A DNA stretch of 64,000 nucleotides from Anaeromyces robustus (Eukaryota > Neocallimastigomycota > Neocallimastigomycetes > Neocallimastigales > Neocallimastigaceae): contig MCFG01000115.1 in the NCBI GenBank assembly GCA_002104895.1, forward strand, positions 89,501 through 153,500, written 5' to 3'. This document shows, in pieces, positions 24,300-38,114 of this stretch. The position numbers and the translations under genes were made by a program. The notes below the pieces were generated by a model. That model worked only from the letters and a program-made list of their open reading frames with translations. It ran no database searches and was not told the DNA's origin. The first letter of the stretch is position 1, and the number at the start of each line of letters is the position of its first letter.

Positions 24300-24470
24300 A
24301 AATCATTATAACCATAATATATTATTAAATAATATATTTAAAAAATATCACATAAAATAAATATTAAAAAATATATTTAAAAAATATCACATAAAATAAA
24401 TATTAGAAAATATATTTAAAAAAATATCACATAAAAAAAATATTAAATAATATATTTATAAAATTTTCAT
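24300..24470 (+). repeat. Tandem repeat of about 41-45 bp just downstream of TIM9
   Basis: Three to four copies of a unit containing ATATTTAAAAAATATCACAT and AAAATAAATATTA, starting about 30 bp after the TIM9 stop and probably inside the 3' UTR. Confidence 0.8.
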
Positions 24471-25756
24471 TAAAAAATAAAACAAAACAATATAAAAAAT
24501 TAGTATATAAGTAAAAATATGTACAAAAATTAATAAATTTATAAGCTTTCAGGATATATTTCTTTTTTAGAATTTATATATAATATGATAAATATATTTT
24601 TCTTTTTTTTTTTTTACATTCATAAATATATTAAAAAAAAAAAAAAGATAAAAGAATAAAAACTTTGAACTTTAAACAAATAAATTTTTAGATGTTTTAT
24701 TATAAAATGTTATTAAATAATAATAATAATAATAATAATAGAAATAAATAATATAATAAACATAATATATATATATGTAAACAATATTATAATTTTTTAT
24801 TATTCATTTTTTTTTTTATTACGTTATATATATCATTTATTATTTTATTTGTTTATTTGGAATAGTTTTTTATTATATAACGAGTATTTTAATAGTATAA
24901 TATAAAAAAATTTTTTTTACTTTGTTTTTATATTGGAAAGTATTTAAAATTGGTAAGATTTATTCATTCAAGTACATATCATAAGATTCAAATAAAAGAA
25001 AATCAAATTTTATATTTAAATATTTATTTAGTTAATTATATTTTTATATGGAAATAATAATAAATATATATATATATTCTTTTCTTTTCTTTTCTTTTTT
25101 TTTATTATTATTAATTTCTCATATTCTTTGTAACATTTTGTAAATAATGATATTGATGAAAAGTTGTTATGTCACTATTAATAAAAATATTAATTAAAAT
25201 ATTTTGATCTTTTATACATATTAATCATTATTTATTATTATTTCTTCTTTCATAAACCAATAAAAAAATAATAACACCAAGTGGCAGAGTATTAATTCTT
25301 GTATTTTTTTTTCTCATTTAACTGATTATAATTCATTTTTTAAAATATTAAAATATATTATGGGATAAATATTTTAATGTTTTAATAATATCTAAGAATT
25401 ATTAAAGTATATCTAATCATGAATTAATTTTTTTTTTTTGAAATTATCATTATTGTTATTTTTTTATTTATTACAATAAAAAAAAAAGTAACCTTTTTTT
25501 ATTTTTAATTTATAACAATTAATACATATTATATTAGTGTTCATATTTCATCATTTAATTTTTTTATATTTAGTTATAGTATTTACAACAAAAAAAATTT
25601 TATAAAATGTAGGACAATAAAATCTTGTATATTTTTTGATAGTCCATATTTACATTCATTGTAAGTAGTAGCTCTTTTAGCTGCATTTTTCGTAAGTGTT
25701 AGCTGCATTTTTCGTAAGTGTATATCTCACTATCTCACTAAATACTTACCTTTAGT
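24471..25756. other. Intergenic region
   Basis: No gene seen. Near 25678-25720 a 24-25 bp unit (GCTGCATTTTTCGTAAGTGT) occurs twice in tandem, then TATCTCACTATCTCACTAAA. This GC-richer patch lies next to the end of the LINE remnant. Confidence 0.55.
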
Positions 25757-26345
25757 TTTTTTTTTTTTTTTGATAGACCTTTTAATTTTCTCTTTAAGGT
25801 ACGAGATTTTTTAGTCCATGAATAATAATAAGTCTTACTAGGAATGTTAGTAATTGGTTCTTTAATAATACAAAAAGACTTTTTCCACTTATTGAAACAA
25901 CGAATTTATACTCATGTTAAGTTTTGAGATGAGGTTAGAAATAATAGGTTTAAGGGAAAGGAAATCAGCAAAAGAGATACCAAGATATTTATAGCAAGAT
26001 ATTTTAGGAATTATGTGAATACCAAGAAATAATATCAAGTCTGAATGAATGGAAAGAGGAGAGAAATTAAGTGATTTAATAATCATTGTAGCACATTTGT
26101 TGATGCCAAAGGTCATTTCAGTACTTGAGTTAAAAGTGCTCTAAGTTTACTTTTGGTAGGAGCAACAAGAACAATATCACAAAAGGAATTAATTACTATA
26201 TAAAGCTCCATAGTTAGATTAATTATTCAATATTTTATTAATGAATTGAGTAGAATTGGAGAATAATGGGAAACATACCATCCGGACCTGGAGCTTTATT
26301 ATTTTTCAAAGAAGAAATAATTTCGAAAATTTTAGATTCTGTAAT
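25757..26345 (-). mobile_element. Decayed LINE fragment (reverse transcriptase pieces)
   Basis: Related to the larger LINE at the right end of the window. On the minus strand, from the high end, are IISSLKNNKAPGPDGM (RT fingers), a CDIVLVAPTKSKLRALL-like segment (RT core), MTFGINKCATMI...CYKYLGISF (RT thumb, 26116-25889) and a C-terminal piece KWKKSFCIIKEPI that matches KWKDSNCIISKIV of the other copy. The order is kept, but large internal segments are missing and the frame is interrupted. The low end finishes in an A-run (T-run on the plus strand at 25757-25772), possibly the original poly(A) tail. The high end is cut by an AAAT array. Confidence 0.8.
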
Positions 26346-26355
26346 TAAATAGATA

Positions 26356-26713
<358 letters not shown>

Positions 26714-27346
26714 AACATAAGCTAGTTTGGAATTATCTTACATTTAATTATATATTAAATATAGAATTAACAATGAATATAATAATATTTAAAGAGATAC
26801 TTCTTATTAAATAAATATATATAAATAAAAACCACTAATATTATAATTTACATATTTTTTTAATATTTTTTTTGTTATTATTAGTTTTATTAATTTAATT
26901 GTTATTTATTATTTACAAGTATTAAAATGATAAAGAATAGTATTTTTTTTTTTGATATATTGAAATAATAAATGTAATATTATAAATAGTAATTATATAT
27001 TATTTATAAAAATAAATATATATGAATGTTAATATAATATTATTATAATATTATTAAAAGTTTGAAGATAAATATTTTAGAGATAAAATTTAAATTCAAA
27101 AATATATAATAAATAATAAATAATACGCTATATATAATTTAATTGAAAATAACATTTTGAATAAAATATCATACTTTATGATATTAATAAAAATTCTAAT
27201 AATATATATTATTAGAATTTATTATACGATCTATGAGGTATTGTAAAATTTATTAAATTCAATGACTTAAATTATATTTAGTAATTTATTATAATTATAT
27301 AACAATATAGGATTTATATTTAGTTTTTCTTTTAAAATAAGTAACA
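26714..27346. other. Intergenic region, with a perfect palindrome
   Basis: No gene seen. Contains a perfect 28-bp palindrome at 27192-27219 (AATTCTAAT...ATTAGAATT), about 130 bp downstream of the cysteine synthase stop. Confidence 0.6.
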
Positions 27347-28267
27347 TTAATTGAAAAGCCAAGTAGAAAGATAACGTTCACCAGTATCTGGTAGTAAAGC
27401 AACAATATTTTTACCAGCGGCTTCTGGTCTACTAGCAACTTTTCTAGCAGCGGCAAGAGCAGCACCAGATGAAATACCAACTAGAATACCTTCACTTTTA
27501 CTTAAATCATGAACACTTTTAGCACTTTCTTCAGCTCCAACGGTAATAATTTCATCAACAACATCAGCATGATAATTTCCTGGAACAAAATTAGCACCAA
27601 TACCTTGAATTTTATGTGGACCAGCTTTTCCAGTAGATAATAAAGGAGAATCGGAAGGTTCAACAGCAATAATTTTAATATTTGGATTATGCTTTTTTAA
27701 ACTCTTACCAACACCAGAAACTGTACCACCAGTACCAACACCAGCAATGAAATAATCAATTTTACCTTCAGCATCTCTCCAAATTTCTTCTCCAGTAACA
27801 CGTTCATGATAAGCGGCATTAGCAGGATTATTAAATTGTTGTGGGATAAAAGCATTTGGATATTGAGCTGCAATTTCATTAGCTTTATTAACGGCTCCTT
27901 GCATACCTTCTTTACCTGGTGTAAGAACTAATTCAGCACCAAAACCTTCAATAAGTTTACGACGTTCAATAGACATACTATCTGGTAAAACAATAATAAC
28001 TTTATAACCTTTAGCACGACCAACAGAAGCTAAACCAATACCAGTATTACCACTAGTAGGTTCAACAATAATTGAATCTGGTTTTAATATTCCTCTTTGT
28101 TCAGCATCTTCAATTAAAGCAAGAGCAATTCTATCCTTAACACTAGAAGCTGGATTAAAATACTCAAGTTTAACTATAATATTAGCATCGCCACCAGCAT
28201 CAAATCTATGAAGTTGTACAAGTGGAGTATTTCCAATAAGTTCAATTACACTATGCTTAAGAGGCAT
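27347..28267 (-). CDS. cysK: Cysteine synthase (O-acetylserine sulfhydrylase), bacterial type
   Basis: PLP enzyme making cysteine from O-acetylserine and sulfide. 306 residues, one exon, close to the bacterial CysK length. Seen: IELIGNTPLVQL, NPASSVKDR with the PLP-binding Lys44, EPTSGNTGIGLASV (substrate loop near 68-82), GVGTGGTVSGVGK (PLP-phosphate loop near 175-187), GIGANFVP, EGILVGISSGAALAAA (near 260-275), and LLPDTGERYLST at the end. Lack of introns, the compact bacterial length and the absence of any targeting extension suggest transfer from bacteria, common in gut fungi, but phylogeny is needed to show it. The ATG at 28267 gives MPLKHSVIELIGN, the normal start of this family. Confidence 0.96.
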   Translation of the reverse strand: MPLKHSVIELIGNTPLVQLHRFDAGGDANIIVKLEYFNPASSVKDRIALALIEDAEQRGILKPDSIIVEPTSGNTGIGLASVGRAKGYKVIIVLPDSMSIERRKLIEGFGAELVLTPGKEGMQGAVNKANEIAAQYPNAFIPQQFNNPANAAYHERVTGEEIWRDAEGKIDYFIAGVGTGGTVSGVGKSLKKHNPNIKIIAVEPSDSPLLSTGKAGPHKIQGIGANFVPGNYHADVVDEIITVGAEESAKSVHDLSKSEGILVGISSGAALAAARKVASRPEAAGKNIVALLPDTGERYLSTWLFN

Positions 28268-29324
28268 CTTTTTTATACTTTATTAATAAGAATTTTAAAA
28301 CTTTTTGTTTTCTTGTTTGTTTAATTGATTATATAAAAAATATTTAATATTTATAAAATAAATAAATCTGATTTTTAAAAAATGAAAAGGTTTTTTTTCC
28401 TCTTTTTATATACATTTGCATATTCTTCAAATTAAATATCATTTATTATAAGTAATTATATTTTTGTCAAAAGTAATTTTAATTAATATTATTATTTAAT
28501 ATTAATTATTTAATAAATATTATGTTTCTGAATTTATTATATTTGATTTTTAAAAAAAAAAATTATTAAATATTATGGTGTTATTATATTGATTAACTAA
28601 TTTTATGTAAATTTTTTAATGTATATTATTGGTTTAAAGTGAGAACATTAAAAGTTTACATAGAGTAATTATTACCCAATAAGATTTACTGATTTGATAT
28701 TATTTTAAAAATTTTAAGTACCAATTTTTAATATTTGAATATAAAAAAAGAAAAGGAATTCGAAAAAGTTAATAAATATAAAATATGTTTTATTCATTTA
28801 TTATAATTTTTAATAATATTTTTTAATTATTAATTATTAATTATTCATCATCTTTTTTTAATAAGTAGTAAATCGAATATATTAGAATTTAATATTTATA
28901 TATAGAGAGTAATATATTTTTTTAAATAGTAATTTAAACAATAAGTTCAGGGTTTTTCATTTTGTAATAAAAAAAAAAAAAAAAATTAAAAAGACATAAT
29001 TTAATTATTACATTTCATGTCTTTACTATTTGTCTTTTTTTTTTTTTTTAATTATTTACTGTGCCATTTTTTTAATTATGATTACTTTATAATTATTGTG
29101 TAATTAATATAAATATTAATTTATATATTTTTCTATTCAGATTATAGATAGATTTAATGATTTTGACTTTAATAGATTTCATTAAATAATATATTATGTA
29201 AATATATTCATTCTCAATTTTTAACTTTCTTTTATTTTTTAATATTCTAAAAAATTATGAATCTCAATATACAGAAAGCTATTTTTCCTTTTTTTTATTT
29301 ATAATATATTAAAATTTATATGAA

Positions 29325-29371
<47 letters not shown>

Positions 29372-29591
29372 ATGAATGAATGAATAAATAAATAAATAAA
29401 TAAATAAATGAATGAATAAATGAATAAATAAATAAATAAATAAATGAATGAATGAATGAATAATAAATAAATAAATAAATATATATATATATATATATAT
29501 ATATTATTATTATTATTAAATTAATAAGTAAATAAAAAGAGTTAAAGATCGATTTAATAAAACTTTACTATAATTTTTATTAAATTTGTCT
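28268..29591. repeat. Intergenic region with AAAT/AATG array
   Basis: No gene seen. Mixed AAAT and AATG tetranucleotides at 29321-29480 run into an AT dinucleotide tract (29480-29502). Confidence 0.75.
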
Positions 29592-29865
29592 CTAAAAAGG
29601 GAAAGCTGTAGCTAAACGCAAAATATTATGTTCAAATAATTTTTTGAAAGAAAATCTTTTAGAAGGATCTAATATAAAAATACCAGACAATAAAACAAAC
29701 ATTGGAACCTAAAATCGAGTGAAATAATTATAACAACAAATTATAATCCAATGAGGATCTTTTCTTCTTCTTAGTAATTCCTAATAACTATTACCACAAC
29801 AATGTAAGAAAAATAATGGCAAATATAAAAATAAATATGACCATAATCTGTCTAATATTAACATT
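29592..29865 (-). pseudogene. Acyltransferase-3 family remnant
   Basis: The minus strand reads YNYFTRF, one stop codon, then VPMFVLLSGIFILDPSKR and SFKKLFEHNILRLATAFPF, then a stop at 29594-29592. This matches the second and third membrane-helix region of membrane acyltransferases (Acyl_transf_3), where VPMFVMLSG and a basic KK..NILR segment are characteristic. An upstream piece (29863 to about 29780, MLILDRLWSYLFLYLPLFF) may be an earlier helix. The rest of the roughly 350-residue domain is absent, and one in-frame stop interrupts it. A splice site at TTTTAG before VPMF could instead make this an isolated exon. Confidence 0.5.
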
Positions 29866-31682
29866 TTTTATTATTATATATATATAATTTCCTTTTTTGT
29901 ACCTAATGTATATTCATTTATTTACATATGATTAATCTTAAATTAATTATCATTTTTATATATATTTAATTATTACTGAATAAATTATATTATATATATA
30001 GGTGGTAATAAACTAGATAAATCATCATTTTTGTATATTTAATTATTACTGAATAAATTATATATAGAGGTGATAAACTAGATATATCATAAGTTTTAAT
30101 TTTATCCATTATTATAAATATTTTAAAATTATATATTAAGTTTTAATAAATCAATTTTAATATAATATCTTATATTCAATAAAAATATGATATCTTATAT
30201 GCAATAAAAATATGTTTGTTTATTCTATATAAACTGTAATTTTTTTATAATTAATTTAATTGATTTAATTAGAAATAAATTTTTATAAATTATAAATTTA
30301 AAAAAAAAAAAAATTAATAATTATAATAATTGTTATAACTTAATATTTTAATTATAATTCCTATAGTTTAATTATTATTTATTTATATTTTATCTATTTT
30401 ATTAACAATATATTATTATTTATTAAAGAATAACTTTTTTATTTTTTTTTCTTTTATAATAGTATTTGTTTTTTTTTTTTTATTCATTTTTTTTTTTTTT
30501 TTGACTAGGATTAATCTTTATTTAAAATATAAAAATTTAAAATTAAAATTTATATTCATTTATAATATATGGAAAATAATTAAAAAGTGGATTTCTTTTA
30601 AAATTTTTAAAATGTTAATTTTGAAAATTTAATTAAATTTATATGTATATGAAATTTTTGTGTAAAAATATGTTACACAAAAACAATTTATTAGCTATAA
30701 ATACTAAACCAAAAAATAATACTACAATTTGTTAGAAAGAGCATTTGCTATTATATATATATATGGAATTAAATTATAATAAAAATTTTTATTTTAAAGT
30801 TGAATTATGTATATATTTTTAAAATAGTTATTGTTATTAAGAAATTAACTAATTAAATAAATAAATAAAATTTAATTTTTAATAATAAAATATTATATTA
30901 TATAATTTATAAGGTATTTATATCAGGATATTTGATGATATATAAATTAGAAAAGTACCTTCAAATATAATATAAGAAAATTATATAATTAGAAGGTTTC
31001 AAGGTAGCCTTCTAAAATATATTATTAAGAAAATAAAAATAAAAATAAAAATAAAAATAAAAATAAAAATAAAAATAAAAATAAAAATGAAAATGAAAAT
31101 AAAAATAAAAATAAAAATAAAAATATATATAAAAATTTAATACTTTTGAATTTATAATAAAAACTATTTACTTTTGTAAATAAAAATATTTAACTTTTTT
31201 ATTTTTAAAAATTCGTAGATATTTTAAAAGGTTCAAAAAAAGATAAAACAATATAAAATAATTATAATTTATAATTGTGTTTCATTTTAATTTTTTTTTT
31301 GCCAATATTTATTTATTTTTATTTGTCATTTTTAATTTTATTTTATTCTTATATTATTTTATAATATAAAATAAAAAATTTTTTTTACTATTTAAAATAA
31401 ATAACTGATGCTATATATTAATATATATATAGTTTTTTATAATAGAATTAGTTTTACTATATAGTTTATATATTACTTAATAATGATATATTTTTATATT
31501 AAATATAATATATAAAACAATGAATTTGATGTATGAAATTATTAAAGAATCATTATTATTTTTTACAGATATATTGAGTGTATTGACTATAATAATCAAT
31601 AAAAAAGAATTGAAAAAAATTTTTTAATTATTTATTATATATTATATATCATATATTTAATGTATATATATTTTTAAAATGT
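29866..31682. repeat. Intergenic region with several tandem repeats
   Basis: No gene seen. A two-copy tandem repeat of about 75 bp covers about 29960-30110 (TTAATTATTACTGAATAAAT ... GATAAACTAGATA twice). AAAAAT hexamers run at 31030-31125. A 20-bp motif next to an A-run, shared with 36311-36330, lies at 30504-30523. Confidence 0.7.
30470..30523 (-). promoter_or_regulatory. Shared motif AATAAAGATTAATCCTAGTC plus A-run
   Basis: On the minus strand the motif is followed at once by a run of A. An identical motif plus A-run lies at 36311-36330. AATAAA resembles a polyadenylation signal, so these may be transcript 3' ends or ends of retro-copied sequence. Confidence 0.5.
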
Positions 31683-32724
31683 TTAAACAACTGGGCGTGG
31701 ATTATTGTTGTTTCTCTTTTCTTTTACATCCCAATGGAAGATACCTGGACAACAACAGCAACAAAGGAATAATAAAATAATAAATAATAAGATACCTATA
31801 CCACTAGAATAATAAAGTAGTGGATTTGTATTTAATTTATTGAGGTATTTATAGGTACAAACGAAGTTTTTGCATCTACCTGCACATTCAGCATCCATTA
31901 CACATTCTTCTTGTAAATATTTAGAACATTGAAATTCTCCATCAACTAAGTTACATTCGGAAATCATATTGTTTGGATTGGTAATGCAAGAACCTAAAGA
32001 GGTTTCACAAAGTCCAGAAAAACAATCTTCATTTACAGCACATTTTCTAGTTTGACACTTATTTGATTGAAGTCTCTTTTTATTACAAGATTCAACAATT
32101 AAACCTTTTTTATTGTTTTCAAAACCATCAAATTTAGTAATATCAGAAAATATATTTTCAACTCTTTCTTTACCAATACTCTTTGGAATTATATAATTTG
32201 GATCACCTCTTTCGATACAAATGCCATTAGCTGGACAAATAAGGGTAATAGTACTAGTACTATTTGAACCACTATTTCCCATATTAAGCTTATCTCTATT
32301 ATTATTGAAATTTAATTTTATAATAATAATAATAAAAAATAAAAAATAAATAATAAATAATAAATAATAAATAATAAATAATAAATAATAAATAATAAAT
32401 AATAAATAATAAATAATTAATAATAATTAATAGATAATAAATAATAAATAATAAATAATAAATAATAAATAATAAATAATAAATAACAATTAATAAATAA
32501 TAAATAATAATTAATAAATAATAATTAATAATTAATAATTAATAATTAGTAATTAATAATAAAAAATTACAAAAATTTAAATTTATATATTTTAAACATT
32601 TAAATAATAAAACTCACAATTTATTGTCTTCAACATCACTTATGGTTACATTCATAGCACCAAATATAGTTTGGATTTGAAGTAAAACTAATACTAAAAA
32701 TATCATATAATACATTTTTGCCAT
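31683..32724 (-). CDS. Cys-rich single-pass membrane protein with poly-Cys juxtamembrane motif
   Basis: Function unknown. Two exons (32724-32618 and 32295-31683) join in phase and give 239 residues. The N-terminus is a signal peptide (MAKMYYMIFLVLVLLQIQ, cleavage likely after the FGA near residue 23). The ectodomain has Cys-spaced motifs such as CAVNEDCFSGLC and CVMDAECAGRCKNFVC. One helix (about residues 195-212) is followed by CCCCCPG and a short basic tail ending RPVV. A type I surface protein is likely, with possible palmitoylation of the Cys cluster. The 322-bp intron is nearly all AATAAAT repeat. The gene at 36382 appears to be a distant paralogue. Confidence 0.75.
32334..32560. repeat. 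(AATAAAT)n intron repeat
   Basis: Seven-base AATAAAT and related TAATAAT units fill most of the single intron of the Cys-rich membrane-protein gene. Confidence 0.9.
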
Positions 32725-34369
<1,645 letters not shown>

Positions 34370-36038
34370 TTAGGATTCAAGAGGTGATTCAGTCCAAACC
34401 AAATATTGAAATAGAAAGATTTGAATTTTATCGAATTTGTTACAATCCGACATGACTAAAGTGGAACCAGTATCTAATCCAATACATTTGTTTTTATATA
34501 AAGGTGACATAATATAATTACCTTCACGATAGAAAGTAGTACCATTTTTTCCACATTCACCTAAAACTAAGGAAATATCATTATTAACCATTAAACAATA
34601 ACTTTTTCATTAAATTTTAAATGGAAATGACCATTATGAGTATATGGAATATCCCACAGAGAATAGGAGGTGTAATCACAATTAGCCAATGTAATTGGAG
34701 AACCTAAGATACCATCAGAGTATATACATTGATTCATATTGGCATTGTATAAATAGTAGGTTTCAGTGTTAACGGTAGGAGTAAGAATAGATTTATTTTT
34801 TTTAGAACCAAGAATACCACACTATTTATCATTTTCAATATCCCCATTGACCATCACTATCAGTAGTAACAACTACTGCATTTGGATCATCAGAACAACA
34901 TGGATAACCTAATTCTTCAGGAAAACAGACAATACTTGGAGTTGGATTGTGATCCCAAGTAAAGAACATTTCTTCATTTTGATTAGTACAGGTATTAAGA
35001 TTCATTTCAATTTCATTGTTGTTGTACCAATATTATCAATATATTCAACTTTAGTATTTTTATTAGTACAATATTTTACACCATATTTAGCAAAAATAGA
35101 TGAACAAGTTAAATTGTTATATCTTGCATATTCTAATATTGAAGGACGTAATATATAATTTCCATCTAAACATTTAGATGGATTTGCTTTTGAACAATAT
35201 TTTTTTCCATTTTTAATAGTAAAATCTTCATACTTATTATTTTTTTCCATTTTTAATAGTAAAATCTTCATACTTATTATTTTTTATACATTTTTGCATA
35301 TATAAATCATCATCATTATAATTTAAACATTTACCATCATATTGATGAAATAATATTATAATAATCACCATTTTGCTTTATACGCCATTGATTTAATTTA
35401 TTATTTATACATTTATACATTTATAATTAGTTTTAACTATATTATTACCTAAAGAATCAAATTTACGTTGAAGACATATTTTTGAAATATTATTATTTTC
35501 ATCTCGTTTATTTCCATTTGTAGACTTAATTGGATAATAATCTATATCTGAATATACACCAAGATCTTTAATTAAAGAATTAATACTATTAATTAAAGAT
35601 CCAATTGGAGTATTAATAAATACATTATTTTAATAAATACCACGTATAATATCAGAAGATGGAAAATCCATAATAAACCATTCATTGTGGAATATTGATT
35701 TTTCCTTGTTAATATAATCAAGTAAATTATTATTTATTGACGTTGCCATATCCTCAATAGATGTAGTACTAAATGTATCCCATAATTTGAAAAAAACTAC
35801 TTGTTTGTGCCATATTTAAAAAGTTGAGTGTAAGTACAGTTGTATTTTTAGGATTATAAAATGTATCAGTTATTGTGCCATATTTAAAGAGTTCCACTAT
35901 CATGAGTACCAGGAATCTTTATTTCATTAATTTTTAGTTCTCCGTTAATATATAACTCATCCAAACGGTATTATTAACAATTGCATTAATATTAAATATT
36001 AATGATATTATAACGACAATACTTAATAAACTTCTCAT
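34370..36038 (-). pseudogene. Decayed PI-PLC X-like protein with dockerin and lectin-like repeats
   Basis: Reading the minus strand from 36038: a signal peptide (MRSLLSIVVIISLIFNINA), NTVWMSYI, then KIPGTHDSGTL, the start of a phosphatidylinositol-specific phospholipase C X domain, and HNEWFIMDFP. Repeat segments follow (KYCLD-like and SKCLDGNYILRPS). Near 34930-34830 is CFPEELGYPCC...TDSDGQWG, which matches the fungal dockerin signature seen in the xylanase at 53640-53890. Lectin-like repeats with CIYSDG...LANCD and CIGLDTGSTLVMSDC end the gene at 34370. The reading frame is interrupted several times, and a 41-bp tandem duplication lies at about 35200-35281. The gene therefore looks dead, unless several short introns restore it. 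Domain calls rest on short motifs. Confidence 0.6.
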
Positions 36039-36381
36039 TGTAAAAATATTATTATTTCAATATTATTAATATAATATTTTAAATATTATATTTATTATTA
36101 TTATTTTTTTTTATTAATATATTATATAAAATCATTTTATAATTTATTAAAAACACAGTAAATATTTGTAATATTAATTAAAATATAATTATTTTATAAA
36201 TATCTAATAAAATTTTCGTAGTCTAATTAATATGTTATTTAAATTACAAAACAAATTTTAAAAAATAATGTATTTATATATTATATAATATAATATTTTT
36301 TTTTTTTTAGACTAGGATTAATCTTTATTTTATTAATTTAAAATAAACATACATGTTATATAATATAATATTTTTATATTG
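36039..36381. other. Intergenic region containing the shared A-run motif
   Basis: Short AT-rich gap. At 36300-36330 the minus strand reads AATAAAGATTAATCCTAGTC followed by an A-run, about 52 bp past the stop of the next gene. No gene seen. Confidence 0.7.
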
Positions 36382-36999
36382 TTATTTTTTATTTTTATTT
36401 TTTTTACAACAACAACAACAACAACAAATACTTATTAATATTATAATTATTATTATAAATATCATTCCTTTAATACCTTCCTTAAATCCTGTACCTTCAT
36501 TGTCACTTGGACCATTTTCTTGAATATCACATGTTTCGTGAGTACATTGCTTAGATGAACATTCATTATCATTTATACATACATCATTGTATGGTTTACC
36601 ACGATACATATAGGAATGTCTAAATAATATATTTGAATAAATATCATCACAATGTATTATTGGTGTTTCATCATTAAAAACACAATAATTATTAAAACAT
36701 TTGTTAGATAAACATTCAAAATCATTATTACATAAAATGTTTGAATTACAGTTATTTGTTTTTATTTCTTCATATCTACATGTATTAGTTATATATTTTA
36801 TTAATGTTCCATTTTTGTTTGGAATTTCAATAGTTTTTCCCATATAATTATAGGATGAAGGAACACAAATATCATCTTTACAATAATAACTAATATAATA
36901 TTTGTTTCTTATCTTCAATACTTCTTCTTTACTTAAAATTCGAGTATTACATACACTTAAAAAATAAATAACAATATATATAAATAATAATATTATCAT
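36382..36999 (-). CDS. Cys-rich single-pass membrane protein, second member
   Basis: 205 residues, one exon, function unknown. Signal peptide MIILLFIYIVIYFLSV. The ectodomain has Cys motifs CNNDFECLSNKCFNNYC and CINDNECSSKQCTHETC, comparable to those of the protein at 31683-32724. One helix (about 178-193, IFIIIIIILIS) is followed directly by seven Cys residues and a basic KKNKNKK tail. Same layout as its neighbour, same strand, 3.7 kb away, so probably an old duplication. The ATG at 36999 is the only one that starts the signal peptide. Confidence 0.7.
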   Translation of the reverse strand: MIILLFIYIVIYFLSVCNTRILSKEEVLKIRNKYYISYYCKDDICVPSSYNYMGKTIEIPNKNGTLIKYITNTCRYEEIKTNNCNSNILCNNDFECLSNKCFNNYCVFNDETPIIHCDDIYSNILFRHSYMYRGKPYNDVCINDNECSSKQCTHETCDIQENGPSDNEGTGFKEGIKGMIFIIIIIILISICCCCCCCKKNKNKK

Positions 37000-37717
37000 T
37001 TTTATTTATTATATATAAATATACCTAATTCATATATTCTATTTTATAACAAGTATTTATATAATAAAATCATTTTAAATAATATCTGGTTATTAATATA
37101 TATCTATATATATAAAGTATTTATATATTCTTTATTAATATTAAATATTATTATAATATATGTTATAATTAATTTATATATACTTAGAGTTTATTTTATC
37201 AATTATAAATATAATATTTTATAAAAATAATTATTTTTATAAATATTATTATTACAATAAGTAATACGTATATATATATATAATATTTAATTTATTTATC
37301 AAATTATTTTATATAATTATTATTTAAGTAGATAGTTTACTTAAATTACAATTTTTTTGATATCAAAAATCTTAGATATATAATTTAAATAATAAATATA
37401 TTGAAAATATGAAAATTCTGAATATAGTAAATATTTATTAAGCATATACTTAAAAATGAAAATATAATATATATAATATTTTCTAAAATATTATTAAATA
37501 TTACAATTATTACTATTAAATGAAAATTTAATATTTAGTAATTGTATTATTTTGAAAAAATAAAAAATAAATCTATAAAATATTAATATATTTATTTTTA
37601 TTATACAATTAAAATATTTTAATTGTATAATAAAATATAATAAAATATAATAAAATATAATAAAATATAATAAAATATAATAAAATATCTTAACATAAAA
37701 TCATAATTATTCATATA
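37000..37717. repeat. Intergenic region with 10-bp tandem repeat
   Basis: No gene seen. A 10-bp unit (AATAAAATAT) repeats about six times at 37627-37687, just downstream of the next minus-strand ORF. Confidence 0.75.
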
Positions 37718-38114
37718 TTAATTTAAAAGTTTTATATTTGAAAATTCAATAACTTTTATATTTGAAGTGTACTGTACTTGTGATTTTTCAAGAAATGGAA
37801 AAGAATCAACAATATATTCATTCAAAACTTTAAACCCATATTTTTCAAATATTTCTTTCACATGCTTACTATTGATTTCACATTTATAATGATTTAGGAT
37901 ATAAGAATATGTGATATTAATATACATAATGTTATCACATTCTGAATGAACATATCTAAGCGAACTTAATAAATAAATTGGTAATGTTTTATCTATTGTA
38001 TTAAAATAATTACCATTCTCTGAATTGATACACTTTTTTATAAATTATAGAAGAAGAATCAATATTTTCAGTAAATAAATTGTAATCGAAAAATACGACA
38101 GAAAAAAATTCCAT
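37718..38114 (-). pseudogene. Unrecognised small ORF, probably one frame break
   Basis: The minus strand opens at 38114 with MEFFSVVFFDYNLFTENID. After about 30 residues the similarity in composition and codon use passes to another frame (CINSENGNYFNTIDK...LRYVHSECDN) that stays open through MYINITYSYILNHYKCE to the stop at 37718. GC content is above the flanks, so this looks like coding sequence with a single frameshift or a missed tiny intron. No signal peptide or known domain seen. Confidence 0.4.
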
